From CAWJKP01 sp963843465 (GTDB lineage: Bacteria > Planctomycetota > Planctomycetia > Pirellulales > Thermoguttaceae): a stretch of 64,000 bases of DNA. The translations under genes were made by a program, and so were the position numbers. Positions 25,810 to 34,294 of this stretch are shown in pieces. The stretch covers positions 310,001 through 374,000 of the forward strand of contig CAWJKP010000005.1 of assembly GCA_963843465.1 (NCBI GenBank). The letters run 5' to 3'. Every line of letters begins with the position of its first letter. Position 1 is the first letter of the stretch. Under the pieces are notes generated by a model, which made no database searches, had not been told where the DNA came from, and was given only the letters and a program-made list of their open reading frames with translations.

Positions 25810-26172
25810 ATGCAGCCTAACGTGCTACCGATTTTTCTCGCGATCGGTTGTATTATCGCCTTGGCGATCGGGCTGTTGGTGCTGGCCAACCTGATCAATC
25901 CGGGGCGGCCGGGGGGCGTGAAGCGGATGCCCTACGAGAGCGGCATGGACCCGATCCATGATACCCGCCGCCGCTTCGACGTCCGCTTTTACCTGATTGC
26001 CATCGCCTTCCTGGTTTTCGACGTGGAGCTGCTGTTCCTCTATCCTTGGGCGGTGATACTTTATCAGCCGGGTCACCCGACCTGGGCTTTTGCCGGTGGA
26101 ATGATCTTTCTGGGGCTGCTGTTATTGGGCTTCCTCTACGACTGGAAGAAGGGGATTTTCCAGTGGCGGTAG
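25810..26172 (+). CDS. nuoA: NADH-quinone oxidoreductase subunit A
   Basis: A small membrane subunit of respiratory complex I at the junction of the peripheral and membrane arms. The 120 residues contain three transmembrane helices (about 8-29, 62-83 and 90-110). The conserved loop MPYESGMDP between helices 1 and 2 and the RFYLIAIAFLVFDVELLFLYPWA segment are both diagnostic. ATG 25810 is the first ATG; a TTG nine bases upstream is in frame. It opens a 14-gene nuoA-N operon. nuoB starts inside its last codons, so the two are translationally coupled. Confidence 0.96.
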   Translation: MQPNVLPIFLAIGCIIALAIGLLVLANLINPGRPGGVKRMPYESGMDPIHDTRRRFDVRFYLIAIAFLVFDVELLFLYPWAVILYQPGHPTWAFAGGMIFLGLLLLGFLYDWKKGIFQWR

Positions 26173-26708
26173 AACTGCCCGATAACGTGCAGATCACGCG
26201 GCTGGACGAGCTGGTCAACTGGTGCCGGAAGAACAGCCTCTGGCCGATGCCCTTTGCCACGGCCTGCTGCGGCATCGAGCTGATGGCGACGGGGGCCAGC
26301 CGGCACGACCTGGCCCGCTTTGGGGCCGAGGTTTTCCGTTTCAGCCCGCGGCAGTGCGACTTGATGATCGTCGCCGGCCGGGTGGTGATGAAGATGCTGC
26401 CCGTGCTGCAGCGGATCTGGCAGCAGATGCACGAGCCGAAGTGGTGCATTTCGATGGGGGCCTGCGCTTCGACGGGCGGGGTCTTCGACACCTACTGCGT
26501 GGTCCAGGGGATCGATCGCTTCATGCCCGTGGACATGTACGTCCCCGGCTGCCCGCCACGGCCCGAGCAATTGATCCAGTCGATCATCGACTTGCAGGAG
26601 AAGATCCAGCGGGAAGGCACGATCCTGGGCCGCGAGTTCGACGACCCCCAACGGCAACTCCCCAAGATGGCCTTGCGGGAGGAAGGACGCCGGAAGCAAG
26701 CGGAGTAA
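26163..26708 (+). CDS. nuoB: NADH-quinone oxidoreductase subunit B
   Basis: Peripheral-arm subunit that holds iron-sulfur cluster N2, the last electron carrier before quinone. It has 181 residues. The four ligating cysteines are visible: the adjacent pair in MPFATACCGIE, one in CISMGACASTGG and one in YVPGCPPRPE. I chose GTG 26163 (VAVELPDNVQITRLDELVNW), 10 bp inside the end of nuoA, because the upstream extension of this frame is only a shadow of nuoA. The C-terminus is charged and longer than in E. coli. A family B palindrome follows 16 bp after the stop, inside the operon. Confidence 0.95.
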   Translation: MAVELPDNVQITRLDELVNWCRKNSLWPMPFATACCGIELMATGASRHDLARFGAEVFRFSPRQCDLMIVAGRVVMKMLPVLQRIWQQMHEPKWCISMGACASTGGVFDTYCVVQGIDRFMPVDMYVPGCPPRPEQLIQSIIDLQEKIQREGTILGREFDDPQRQLPKMALREEGRRKQAE

Positions 26709-26724
26709 ACGATCGCCAATTCAC

Positions 26725-26822
26725 GTAGGGTGGGACAAGGCCGCCGTGGCGGCCGCCGGCCCGCCAAGCCCGGCCGGGAATGGTGGGCCGGCGCTCGCTT
26801 ACGCGAGCTTGTCCCACCCTAC
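26725..26822. repeat. Palindromic element family B within the nuo operon
   Basis: A 98-bp copy between nuoB and nuoC, followed by a partial tandem duplicate of its right arm (GCGCGAGCTTGTCCCACGCTACGTCCG, 26824-26850) and a shorter one (GCCCACGCTACGTCC). With these, the nuoB-nuoC gap is 182 bp of mostly repeat. It could weaken or punctuate operon transcription. Confidence 0.88.
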
Positions 26823-26890
26823 TCGCGCGAGCTTGTCCCACGCTACGTCCGAAAGCCCACGCTACGTCCACTTTAACGAGCGAGCCTGCG

Positions 26891-27418
26891 ATGACCCCCG
26901 AACAGACCGCACCCACGGCCGCGGCCGGCTCCGACACGCTGCCCGTCCTGAAGCAGGTCTGGGGCGAGGTCCCGTCCAGCGAGTTTCGCGGCCAGACCCG
27001 GGTCGTGGTGCCGCGTGAGCGGCTCTTCTCCCTCCTGCAAACTTTGAAGGAGAAGCTGGGTTTCGATCTGTTGGTCGATATCACGTGCGTCGACTACCTC
27101 CACTTCCGCAACGCGTCCGACCGCTTCGGCCTGGTCTACCTGCTGGCCGACACGGAGAACAACCGGCGGATCACGGTGCGTACGTTTGTCAACGACCCGG
27201 AGCCGTCCGTGCCTTCGGTCGTGCCGTTGTGGGAGGGGGCCAATTGGCTGGAGCGTGAGGTTTGGGACATGTTCGGCATCCGTTTCGACGGGCACCCGGA
27301 CCTCCGCCGCATCCTGCTGCCCGAGGAATTCACGGCCTTTCCGCTGCGGAAGGACTATCCGCTTCAGGGGCGCGGCGAGCGGCACAATTTCCCCGTGTTG
27401 CGGCGGGCGGAGGGATGA
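26891..27418 (+). CDS. nuoC: NADH-quinone oxidoreductase subunit C
   Basis: Peripheral-arm subunit that packs against NuoD (30-kDa subunit family). It has 175 residues. The signature ERLFSLLQTLKEKLGFDLLVDITCVDY is followed by FVNDPEPSVPSVVPLWEGANWLEREVWDMFGIRFDGHPDLRRIL (cited here as a region), the hallmark of this family, and by FPLRKDYPLQGRGER. ATG 26891 lies after the duplicated palindrome arms; no strong ribosome site is seen. It is separate from nuoD (not an NuoCD fusion); nuoD begins one base after its stop. Confidence 0.95.
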   Translation: MTPEQTAPTAAAGSDTLPVLKQVWGEVPSSEFRGQTRVVVPRERLFSLLQTLKEKLGFDLLVDITCVDYLHFRNASDRFGLVYLLADTENNRRITVRTFVNDPEPSVPSVVPLWEGANWLEREVWDMFGIRFDGHPDLRRILLPEEFTAFPLRKDYPLQGRGERHNFPVLRRAEG

Positions 27419-27419
27419 G

Positions 27420-28647
27420 ATGCCGCTAACCAAGATCTCGCAGCCGGGCGACCTGGCCCACGACGAGGCCCAGGAATACCTCTGGACGATGAACTTCGGC
27501 CCGCAGCACCCGGCCACGCACACCACGCTGCGGCTGGTGCTGAAGCTGGACGGCGAGCGGGTCGTGGAGGCCATGCCCGACATCGGCTACCTGCACTCGG
27601 GCTTCGAGAAGCTGGGCGAGCACCTGGACTACAACCAGTACGTGACCATCACCGACCGCATGAACTACATCTCGCCGATGTCCAACAACGTGGCCTGGCA
27701 CTTGGCCGTCGAGAAGCTGATGGGGATCGAGGTGCCGCCCCGCTGCCAGTATCTCCGCGTGATCGTGGCCGAGCTGCTCGCGGATCAGCGACCACCTGCT
27801 GTGCATCGGGGCCATGGGGCTGGACACGGGGGCCTTCACCCACTTCCTCTACGCCTTCAATCCCCGCGAGGATCTCTACGACATCTTCGAGGCCCTTTGC
27901 GGCGCCCGCTTCACCAACAGCTATACCCGCGTCGGCGGGCTGATGTACGACGCCTCGCCCAAGGCGATCGAGATGATCCGCAAGTTTCTGGCCGGGTTTC
28001 CCCGCGTGCTGGACGACCTGCGGAAGATGCTCAACCGCAACCGCATCTTCATCGACCGCACCAAGGGGATCGGCCTGCTCTCCCGGGAGGAAGCGATCAA
28101 CCGCAGTTGCTCCGGTCCGGTGGCCCGGGCCAGCGGCGTGACCCGCGACCTCCGCAAGGACGAGCCCTACCTGGCCTACCGCGATTTCGATTTCCAGGTC
28201 TGCTGTGCGCAGGCGGGCGACTGCTTCGCCCGCTACCTGGTGCGGATGGCCGAGATGGAAGAGAGTGCCAAGATCGTGCGGCAGGCGATCGAGAACCTGC
28301 CGGCCGGGCCGGTGAACGTGGGCCCGGGCGACCGCGCGATCCTGCCGGAAAAGCGCCAGGTCTTCTCCACGATCGAAGGACTGATCTCACACTTCGAGCT
28401 GGTGATGAGCAACCGCGGCTTCGAGGTGCCGGTCGAGGAGGTCTACGTGGCCACCGAGTCGCCCAACGGGGAGCTGGGCTTCTACATCGTCGGCGACGGC
28501 AGCCCGCGGGCCTACCGCGCCCGCTGCCGCCCGCCTTCGTTCATCCACTTCGCCCTGTTTCCTTACCTGATTCGCGGCCACAACCTGAGCGACGTGGTGG
28601 CCGTGCTGGGCAGCCTGAACATCATCGCCGCGGAGCTGGACCGATGA
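27420..28647 (+). CDS. nuoD: NADH-quinone oxidoreductase subunit D (one frame break)
   Basis: The 49-kDa quinone-site subunit, related to the large subunit of NiFe hydrogenases. It is about 408 residues once corrected. N-terminal MNFGPQHPATHTTLRLVLKLDGE and DIGYLHSGFEKLGEH are followed by ITDRMNYISPMSNNVAWHLAVEKL. The frame then breaks near 27777, where an extra C follows VIVAELL. The correct frame resumes with RISDHLLCIGAMGLDTGAFTHF and runs to the usual C-terminus (NIIAAELDR). The break falls in an invariant stretch and all other motifs are present, so an assembly insertion is the simplest reading. ATG 27420 follows the nuoC stop by one base. Confidence 0.93.
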
Positions 28648-28679
28648 GCGTGATCGGATTCAACTTGCACGGGCGCCCG

Positions 28680-28883
28680 TCAGGCAACCTTCTCTTCTGC
28701 TACCTGGCCATCGGGCATGAGCACGAATTGCCTGACCGTCATCCCGTCGTGTGTAACGGAAATCGGTTCGCCGGATTGCCCTTGCTTCGCCACTTCCCTG
28801 GCAATGCGAATCGCATCCTGAAGATCATTGGTGGCGTCAAACATATCTTCGGAGTTCTCGCTGATAATGTAGAATTGGGACAT
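28680..28883 (-). CDS. Small unknown protein between nuoD and nuoE, antisense to the operon
   Basis: A 67-residue acidic protein (MSQFYIISENSEDMFDATND..) with helix-forming DAIRIAREVAKQGQ and a beta-like ISVTHDGMTVRQFVLMPDGQ. No signal peptide or known motif is seen. The start is placed at ATG 28883; a GTG at 28922 would add 13 residues. The region is less GC-rich than the nuo genes on both sides and breaks the otherwise tight nuoD-nuoE junction on the opposite strand, so it looks inserted. The protein-like composition supports a real gene, but no function can be given. Confidence 0.5.
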   Translation of the reverse strand: MSQFYIISENSEDMFDATNDLQDAIRIAREVAKQGQSGEPISVTHDGMTVRQFVLMPDGQVAEEKVA

Positions 28884-28981
28884 TTTGTTCTCATCTGGCC
28901 GACCTTTGTTATTTTCCCGCACCAGGGCCGCATTGTCAAGATCGCTCCATCCCGGCTGCTACCTTGGGTTTTCCCGTTGAA

Positions 28982-29482
28982 ATGAACGCACCCGCGACTT
29001 CGCCAACCCTGCTCACCGACGCGATCCGCGAGGAGATCCGGGCCTATTTCCCGCGGTATCCCAACCGCGGCGCGGTAATGCTGCCGGCGCTGCACGTGGT
29101 CAACGCGCGGCTGGGATACGTCCCGCGGCAGGCGGTAATCGAGATCGCCGAGCTGTTGGAGCTGTCGCCGGCCGAAGTCCAGGATACGCTTTCGTTCTAC
29201 GGCTTCTTCAAGCAGGACAAGCCCCAGGGCCGCACGCGGATCTGGGTCTGCCGCTCGATCAGTTGTGCGGCCCGCGGCGGCGAGGATCTGCTGGAATACC
29301 TCGGTCGCAAACTGGGCATCCGCCCGGGCGAGACGACCGCCGACGGCCGCGTGACGCTGGAGTACGCCGAGTGCCTCGGCGCCTGCGACTTCGCTCCCGC
29401 GGCGCTTGCCGGCGAGGTGCTCTTGAAGGACCTGACCAAGGAGAAAATCGACGACCTGTTTGCCTCAATGGATCATGGCTGA
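28982..29482 (+). CDS. nuoE: NADH-quinone oxidoreductase subunit E
   Basis: The 24-kDa thioredoxin-like subunit carrying the [2Fe-2S] cluster N1a. It has 166 residues. The helical N-terminus (IREEIRAYFPRYPNRGAVML) and GYVPRQAVIEIAELLELSPAEVQDTLSFYGFF are followed by the cluster cysteines in VCRSISCAARGG and the pair in ECLGACDFAP. ATG 28982 is the natural start. The stop overlaps the nuoF start by 8 bp. The 334-bp gap before it carries a small antisense gene. Confidence 0.95.
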   Translation: MNAPATSPTLLTDAIREEIRAYFPRYPNRGAVMLPALHVVNARLGYVPRQAVIEIAELLELSPAEVQDTLSFYGFFKQDKPQGRTRIWVCRSISCAARGGEDLLEYLGRKLGIRPGETTADGRVTLEYAECLGACDFAPAALAGEVLLKDLTKEKIDDLFASMDHG

Positions 29483-30833
29483 CTACGAACCGGTACTGCT
29501 GGCCAGCATCTCCAAGCCCAACAGCCATACCCTGGCCGTCTACCAGGCCGGCGGCGGGTACCAGGCCCTGCGCCGCGTGCTGCGGGAGCAGTCGCCCAAG
29601 GAGGTGCTGGAGGTGGTACGGTCCAGCAATCTCCGCGGGCGCGGCGGGGCGGGCTTCCCCACCGGCTTGAAGTGGTCGTTCTTGCCGGAGAAGCATCCCG
29701 GGCCTTTTTTCATGTGCGTCAACGCCGACGAGAGCGAGCCGGGAACCTTCTGCAACCGGGTGCTGATGGAACTCGACCCGCACCAGGTCCTCGAAGGCAC
29801 GATGCTGGCCTGCTACGCCACCCGGGCCTCGACGGCCTACATTTATCTCCGCTACGAATACCCGCTCTGCTTCCGCCGGCTCCAGGCGGCGATCGACGAG
29901 TGTTACGCGGCGGGCTTCTTGGGCAAGAACATCCTGGGCAGCGAGTTCTCCCTGGACATCTATCTGCACCGCGGCGCGGCGGCCTACGTCTGCGGCGAGG
30001 AGACGGGCCTGATCGAGAGCCTGGAGGGCAAGCGGGCCTGGCCGCGGATCAAGCCGCCTTTCCCGGCCGTGGAAGGGCTGTTCCGCAAGCCGACCGTGGT
30101 CAACAACGTCGAGACCCTGGCCTGCGTGACGCACATCCTCGCCCGCGGCGCCGCCTGGTTCCGCTCGATCGGCGTCCCGCCCGAGCCCCACAATCCCCGC
30201 GACCCGGGCAGCTTCGGGCCGAAGCTCTATTGCGTCAGCGGGCACGTCAACCGGCCGGGCTGCTACGAAGCCCCCCTGGGTCTTCCCTGCCGGGAAGTGA
30301 TCGACCGTTTCGGCGGCGGCGTCTGGAAAGGACGCAAGGCCAAGGCGGTGATCCCCGGCGGCCTGAGCACGGGCCTGCTCACGGCCGACGAGCTCGACAC
30401 GCCTCTGGACTTCAATGCGCCGGTCAAGGCCGGCTGCCTGGGACTGGGGACGGCGGGCGTGGTGGTCTTCGACGAGACCTACTCGATGATCGACTTCCTC
30501 CACAACAGTTGCCGCTTCTTCGCCCACGAAAGCTGCGGCCAGTGTACTCCCTGCCGCGAGGGAACCCATTGGGCCCTGGCGATGTTGGATCGGATCAAGG
30601 CCGGACGCGGCCGGCGGCGGGACCTGGACCTGTTGCTGGAGATCGCCGACACCATCGGCATCATCCCCGGCACGACGATCTGCGGCCTGGCCGACGGCGC
30701 CGCCTGGCCGATCAAGAACGCCATCCGCAAGTTCCGCGGTGAGTTTGAAGACTACCTGAAGCGCACCAATCCCGGCGGCTGCCTGCTCACCGACCCCGTG
30801 CCGGCATTACAAACGATGGCCGAACACCATTGA
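29475..30833 (+). CDS. nuoF: NADH-quinone oxidoreductase subunit F
   Basis: The 51-kDa NADH-binding subunit with FMN and the [4Fe-4S] cluster N3, entry point of electrons into complex I. It has 452 residues. The glycine-rich NADH/FMN site is seen as SSNLRGRGGAGFPTGLKWSF, then VCGEETGLIESLEGKR. The cluster cysteines are in ESCGQCTPCREGTHW, with the fourth in TTICGLADGAAWPI. ATG 29475 overlaps the nuoE stop; five extra residues are possible from 29460. The frame is intact. The last residues (PALQTMAEHH) are followed after 7 bp by a small unrelated gene. Confidence 0.96.
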   Translation: MADYEPVLLASISKPNSHTLAVYQAGGGYQALRRVLREQSPKEVLEVVRSSNLRGRGGAGFPTGLKWSFLPEKHPGPFFMCVNADESEPGTFCNRVLMELDPHQVLEGTMLACYATRASTAYIYLRYEYPLCFRRLQAAIDECYAAGFLGKNILGSEFSLDIYLHRGAAAYVCGEETGLIESLEGKRAWPRIKPPFPAVEGLFRKPTVVNNVETLACVTHILARGAAWFRSIGVPPEPHNPRDPGSFGPKLYCVSGHVNRPGCYEAPLGLPCREVIDRFGGGVWKGRKAKAVIPGGLSTGLLTADELDTPLDFNAPVKAGCLGLGTAGVVVFDETYSMIDFLHNSCRFFAHESCGQCTPCREGTHWALAMLDRIKAGRGRRRDLDLLLEIADTIGIIPGTTICGLADGAAWPIKNAIRKFRGEFEDYLKRTNPGGCLLTDPVPALQTMAEHH

Positions 30834-30840
30834 GGGTATT

Positions 30841-31077
30841 ATGAAAGGTTTCGGATATCGTCGAGACGACGATGTATTGCCTGTTATGGAATTGTCGGAG
30901 ATGACATTCACGGGAACACCCGACGAGATCCGCCGTATTGCACACTTCCTTGAATGGGCAGCCGACGAAATGGAACGTCTCAGCGCAAAGTTTGGGCATC
31001 GCCACCTGAGAGATAAATGGCGGAAGTGGAATAAGAAGCATGTAGACGTTATCGTGGATACCCCTTATGACCCTTGA
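30841..31077 (+). CDS. Small unknown protein between nuoF and nuoG, possibly immunity-like
   Basis: A 78-residue protein with a good ribosome site (TTGAGGG before the ATG). The middle MELSEMTFTGTPDEIRRIAH and FLEWAADEME look like one beta strand plus a helix. The pattern (E-x-S-E-[IMV]-x-[FI]-x-G-[ST]-P-E-E-[IL]-x-x-[IL]-A-x-F-L) recalls small immunity-type proteins scattered in planctomycete and myxobacterial genomes. That is recollection, not a search. No toxin gene is next to it. It is co-directional with the nuo genes, so it is probably co-transcribed. Base composition is less GC-rich than nuoF and nuoG. Confidence 0.55.
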   Translation: MKGFGYRRDDDVLPVMELSEMTFTGTPDEIRRIAHFLEWAADEMERLSAKFGHRHLRDKWRKWNKKHVDVIVDTPYDP

Positions 31078-31107
31078 AGAACGTTGTCGAAAATGGCACC
31101 GTGCTCA

Positions 31108-31303
31108 GCCCTGAAGGGGCGCAACTCGATAGCCCAGGGCAACGCCCTGGGGACCGGGTGGTTCCCTTACCCTTGGAAGCCCCAACGGGGCGCGACCGAG
31201 CGCCGTGCGGCGGGGTTGTCACGCCCTTTCAGGGCTTCGGAGGGTCGTGGACATCGCATCCCAGGGCTTCGCCCTGGGCTATCGAGTCACGCCCCTTCGG
31301 GGC
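31108..31303. repeat. Long mosaic palindromic element, family G, within the nuo operon
   Basis: A 196-bp copy of the element at 13961, with the same outer arms (GCCCTGAAGGGGCGCAACTC / GAGTCACGCCCCTTCGGGGC) and inner arms (GATAGCCCAGGGC / GCCCTGGGCTATC), but a partly different centre. It fills nearly the whole gap from the small gene to nuoG (31078-31366). Confidence 0.87.
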
Positions 31304-31366
31304 TGAGGCGTCCGTGTCGAATCCGTGTTACATCCGTGGCTGATTCACTCATCGGCTGACTACAAC

Positions 31367-32980
31367 ATGGCCATCGTCATCATCGACGGACGCGAGATCG
31401 AGATCTCCGACCGGGAGCGCCTCAACGGCATCCAGGCCGCGGCCCGGGCGGGCGTGGAGATTCCCCGCTATTGCTGGCACCCCGGGCTCTCGGTGGTGGG
31501 AAGCTGCCGCATGTGCCTGGTCGAGACCGGCAGCCGCGATCCGCAGACGGGCAAGATCTCCATGCTGCCCAAGCTGGTCCCGGCCTGCAACACGCCCGCC
31601 AAGGACGGCACAGTGATCGTCACCCAAAGCGAAAAAGTGCAGCAGGCCCGGGCGATGGTCGAGGAGGACCTGCTGCTGCGGCACCCCATCGACTGCCCGA
31701 TCTGCGACAAGGCCGGCGAGTGCCAGCTCCAGGACTATTATTTCCGTTACGGTCAGCAACAGCGGCGGGCCGACATCCACCCCTTCACCAGCCGCCGCCG
31801 CGAGGTGGGCGACGAGATCACGCTGTTCGTGGACCGCTGCGTGATGTGCAGCCGCTGCGTCCGCTTCACCCGCGAGATCAGCGGCACGGCCGAGCTGATG
31901 GTCACGCAGCGGGGGATGCACGAGGAGATCGACGTCCTGCCCGGTTTCCCCCTGGCCAACAAGCTCTCCGGCAACGTGGTCGACCTCTGCCCGGTGGGGG
32001 CGCTTTGCGACAAGGACTTCCTCTACCAGCAGCGGGTCTGGTACCTCGGGCGCCACGCCGGCGTCTGTGCGGGCTGCGCCACCGGTTGCTCGATCTGGAT
32101 CGAGGAGAACCAGGACCACATCTACCGCATCAAGCCCCGCGACAACCCGCTGGTCAATAAGTGGTGGATCTGCAACGACGGCCGCTACGATTACCGCCAC
32201 GTCCACCACGACCAGCGGCTCAGCGGCGCGCGGCGGCGTCAGTCCGGGACCACGGTCGAGCTCGACTGGACGGCCATCGTCGACGAGCTTCGCCGGCGGC
32301 TCACCGAGGCGGGCCGCCTGGCCGCCGTGCTCTCGCCCTACCTGACCGTCGAGGAGGCCTACCTGCTGGCCAAGCTCGCGCGGCAGATCGACCCGAAGGC
32401 GGAATTGATCTTGGGCCCGGCGCCGATGGTGGGCCAAGACGAGCGGTTCCCCAGCGGCTTCACCATCGCCGCGGAGAAATGCCCCAACCGCCGCGGCGTG
32501 GAGATGATCGTCCGCCATTTTGCCGGCAAGGCGAAGGAGTTTCTCCCGTGGTCCGCCGAGCTGGCCGCCAAGGGCGAGATCCGCGGCGTGTGGGTCTCCG
32601 GCGGATACAAGCGGGGCGACTGGATCGACGAGGCGACCGCAGCGTGCTTCCAAGAGCTGCCGCTGTTGATCGTGCAGGACCTTTTCGACTCGCCGCTATC
32701 GCGCCGGGCCACCTACGAGCTTGCCGGCGCGGCCTACCCGGAGCGGGAAGGGTCCTACGTGAACCGTCACGATCGTTTGCAGTCGTTTTCCTGGGCCATC
32801 CGTCCGCCGAGCGGCGTGCGGACGGAGGGCAGCCTTTACTGGGAGCTTTTGGGCCTCGGGGGCCTGTACCATGCCAGGACCGTGCTCAGCGAGATCGCCG
32901 CGGAGATCCTCTATTTCCACGCCGCCGCCCGGGAGATCCCCGACGTGGGCCTGGATTTGAAAGTCAACCTGCTGGCTTGA
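31367..32980 (+). CDS. nuoG: NADH-quinone oxidoreductase subunit G
   Basis: The largest peripheral-arm subunit, carrying iron-sulfur clusters N1b, N4 and N5 (and N7 in some lineages). It has 537 residues, shorter than E. coli NuoG (about 900). The N-terminal ferredoxin-like domain has C35-type ligands in RYCWHPGLSVVGSCRMCLVE and PACNTPAKDG. The next cluster is HPIDCPICDKAGECQLQDYY, then CVMCSRCVRFTREI with CPVGALCD. A further CxxCxxxC motif (VCAGCATGCSI) may bind an extra cluster. The rest is a truncated molybdopterin-oxidoreductase-like domain. The start is the ATG giving MAIVIIDGREIEI. Confidence 0.94.
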   Translation: MAIVIIDGREIEISDRERLNGIQAAARAGVEIPRYCWHPGLSVVGSCRMCLVETGSRDPQTGKISMLPKLVPACNTPAKDGTVIVTQSEKVQQARAMVEEDLLLRHPIDCPICDKAGECQLQDYYFRYGQQQRRADIHPFTSRRREVGDEITLFVDRCVMCSRCVRFTREISGTAELMVTQRGMHEEIDVLPGFPLANKLSGNVVDLCPVGALCDKDFLYQQRVWYLGRHAGVCAGCATGCSIWIEENQDHIYRIKPRDNPLVNKWWICNDGRYDYRHVHHDQRLSGARRRQSGTTVELDWTAIVDELRRRLTEAGRLAAVLSPYLTVEEAYLLAKLARQIDPKAELILGPAPMVGQDERFPSGFTIAAEKCPNRRGVEMIVRHFAGKAKEFLPWSAELAAKGEIRGVWVSGGYKRGDWIDEATAACFQELPLLIVQDLFDSPLSRRATYELAGAAYPEREGSYVNRHDRLQSFSWAIRPPSGVRTEGSLYWELLGLGGLYHARTVLSEIAAEILYFHAAAREIPDVGLDLKVNLLA

Positions 32981-32982
32981 TA

Positions 32983-34218
32983 ATGATTGAACCCCTGGTA
33001 AAGATCGCCCTGGTATTGGGGTTCCTGATGACCGCGGCGGCCTACCTGGTGCTGCTGGAGCGGTGGATGGCGGCCTGGGTGCAGGACCGGCTGGGGCCCA
33101 ACCGCGTGGGCATCCCCTTGACCCGCTTCCGCCTCTTCGGCCTGGGCCAGCCGCTGGCCGACGGCGTGAAGTTCGTCTGCAAGGAGGAGGTCACGCCGCG
33201 GCACGTCGACCGGGCGATGTATTTCCTCGGGCCGCTGACGATGTTCGTTTCCGCGCTGGCGGTCTTCGCTGTGATCCCCTTCGGCAGCGTGCTGCCGGAG
33301 AGTCTGGGCATCAAGGGGATCAGCGATCCGATCCATCTGATTGTCGCCCCGCACATCGACGTGGGCCTGATCTATGTCCTTGCCTTCGGCAGCATCGCCG
33401 TGTACGGGGTGCTGCTGGCAAGCTGGGCCAGCAACAACAAGTACGGCTTCCTCGGCGGAATGCGCAGCAGCGCGCAGTTGATCTCGTATGAGATCCCCAT
33501 GGGAGCGGCGGTCCTGGGCGTGGTGTTGTGCAGCGGGTCGCTGCGGCTGGAGTCGATCATCGGCCGGCAGGCGGCCAGCGGCGTCTGGAACATCTTCGTG
33601 CAGCCGCTGGGCTTCGTGGTCTTCCTTGTGGCCGCCTTTGCCGAGGCGACGCGGATACCCTTCGACCTGCCCGAGGCCGAGCAGGAGCTGGTCGGCGGCT
33701 ACCACACGGAATACTCCGGCATCAAGCTGATGATGCTGCTGGTGGGCGAGTACATGCACATGCTGACGGCGTCGATGCTGATGGTGATCCTCTACTTCGG
33801 CGGCTGGCACCTCTGGGGCCTGACCGGCAGCAGCGACAGCGTGACCTGGCTCCAAGCGCTGCTGAGGGTCGTGGTGCTGGCGGCGAAGGTGATGTTGGTG
33901 ATCCTGTTTTTCATGGTCTCCCGCTGGAGCTGGCCTCGCTTCCGCTTCGACCAGTTGATGAACCTGGCCTGGAAGGTGATGGTTCCCTTGGGGATGGTGA
34001 ACCTGGTGTTCGTGGCCTGCTGGATCGAGTACGCTCCGCAGATCGTCGAGCATTGGCGGCTTCCGCAGGGCCTGCCGATGGCCGTGGCCGGCTGGACGCT
34101 GCTGATCGTCACCTGGCTGGCGGTGACCCTGATCGTCCCCGCGGCCAGCGACAACCGGCCGAGGATCGAGTCGATGGAAACGGAAGTAGGTCCCGTCTGC
34201 CGGACGGGACTGGACTAA
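32983..34218 (+). CDS. nuoH: NADH-quinone oxidoreductase subunit H
   Basis: Membrane subunit forming the quinone chamber at the junction with the peripheral arm. It has 411 residues and about eight to nine transmembrane helices. Conserved loops: LERWMAAWVQDRLGPNRVG, FCKEEVTP-type QPLADGVKFVCKEEVTPRHV (cited as key residues), AEATRIPFDLPEAEQELVGG and YSGIKLMMLLVGEYMHM. ATG 32983 lies 3 bp after the nuoG stop. The last ten residues (VGPVCRTGLD) and the stop codon are encoded by the left arm of a family I palindrome, so the native C-terminus has been replaced or extended. Confidence 0.95.
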   Translation: MIEPLVKIALVLGFLMTAAAYLVLLERWMAAWVQDRLGPNRVGIPLTRFRLFGLGQPLADGVKFVCKEEVTPRHVDRAMYFLGPLTMFVSALAVFAVIPFGSVLPESLGIKGISDPIHLIVAPHIDVGLIYVLAFGSIAVYGVLLASWASNNKYGFLGGMRSSAQLISYEIPMGAAVLGVVLCSGSLRLESIIGRQAASGVWNIFVQPLGFVVFLVAAFAEATRIPFDLPEAEQELVGGYHTEYSGIKLMMLLVGEYMHMLTASMLMVILYFGGWHLWGLTGSSDSVTWLQALLRVVVLAAKVMLVILFFMVSRWSWPRFRFDQLMNLAWKVMVPLGMVNLVFVACWIEYAPQIVEHWRLPQGLPMAVAGWTLLIVTWLAVTLIVPAASDNRPRIESMETEVGPVCRTGLD

Positions 34219-34258
34219 GCGCAAACGCCGGAAGTCCCGCCCGGCAGGCGGGACCTAC
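34186..34258. repeat. Palindromic element family I at the nuoH 3' end
   Basis: A 73-bp inverted repeat with arms GTAGGTCCCGTCTGCCGGAC and GTCCCGCCCGGCAGGCGGGA. The left arm supplies the last codons and the TAA stop of nuoH (34216-34218). The right arm lies just before the strong ribosome site of nuoI. Confidence 0.85.
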
Positions 34259-34294
34259 CAGCCGGCAACGCATTAAGGAGGAGGTTTCCGTGGG

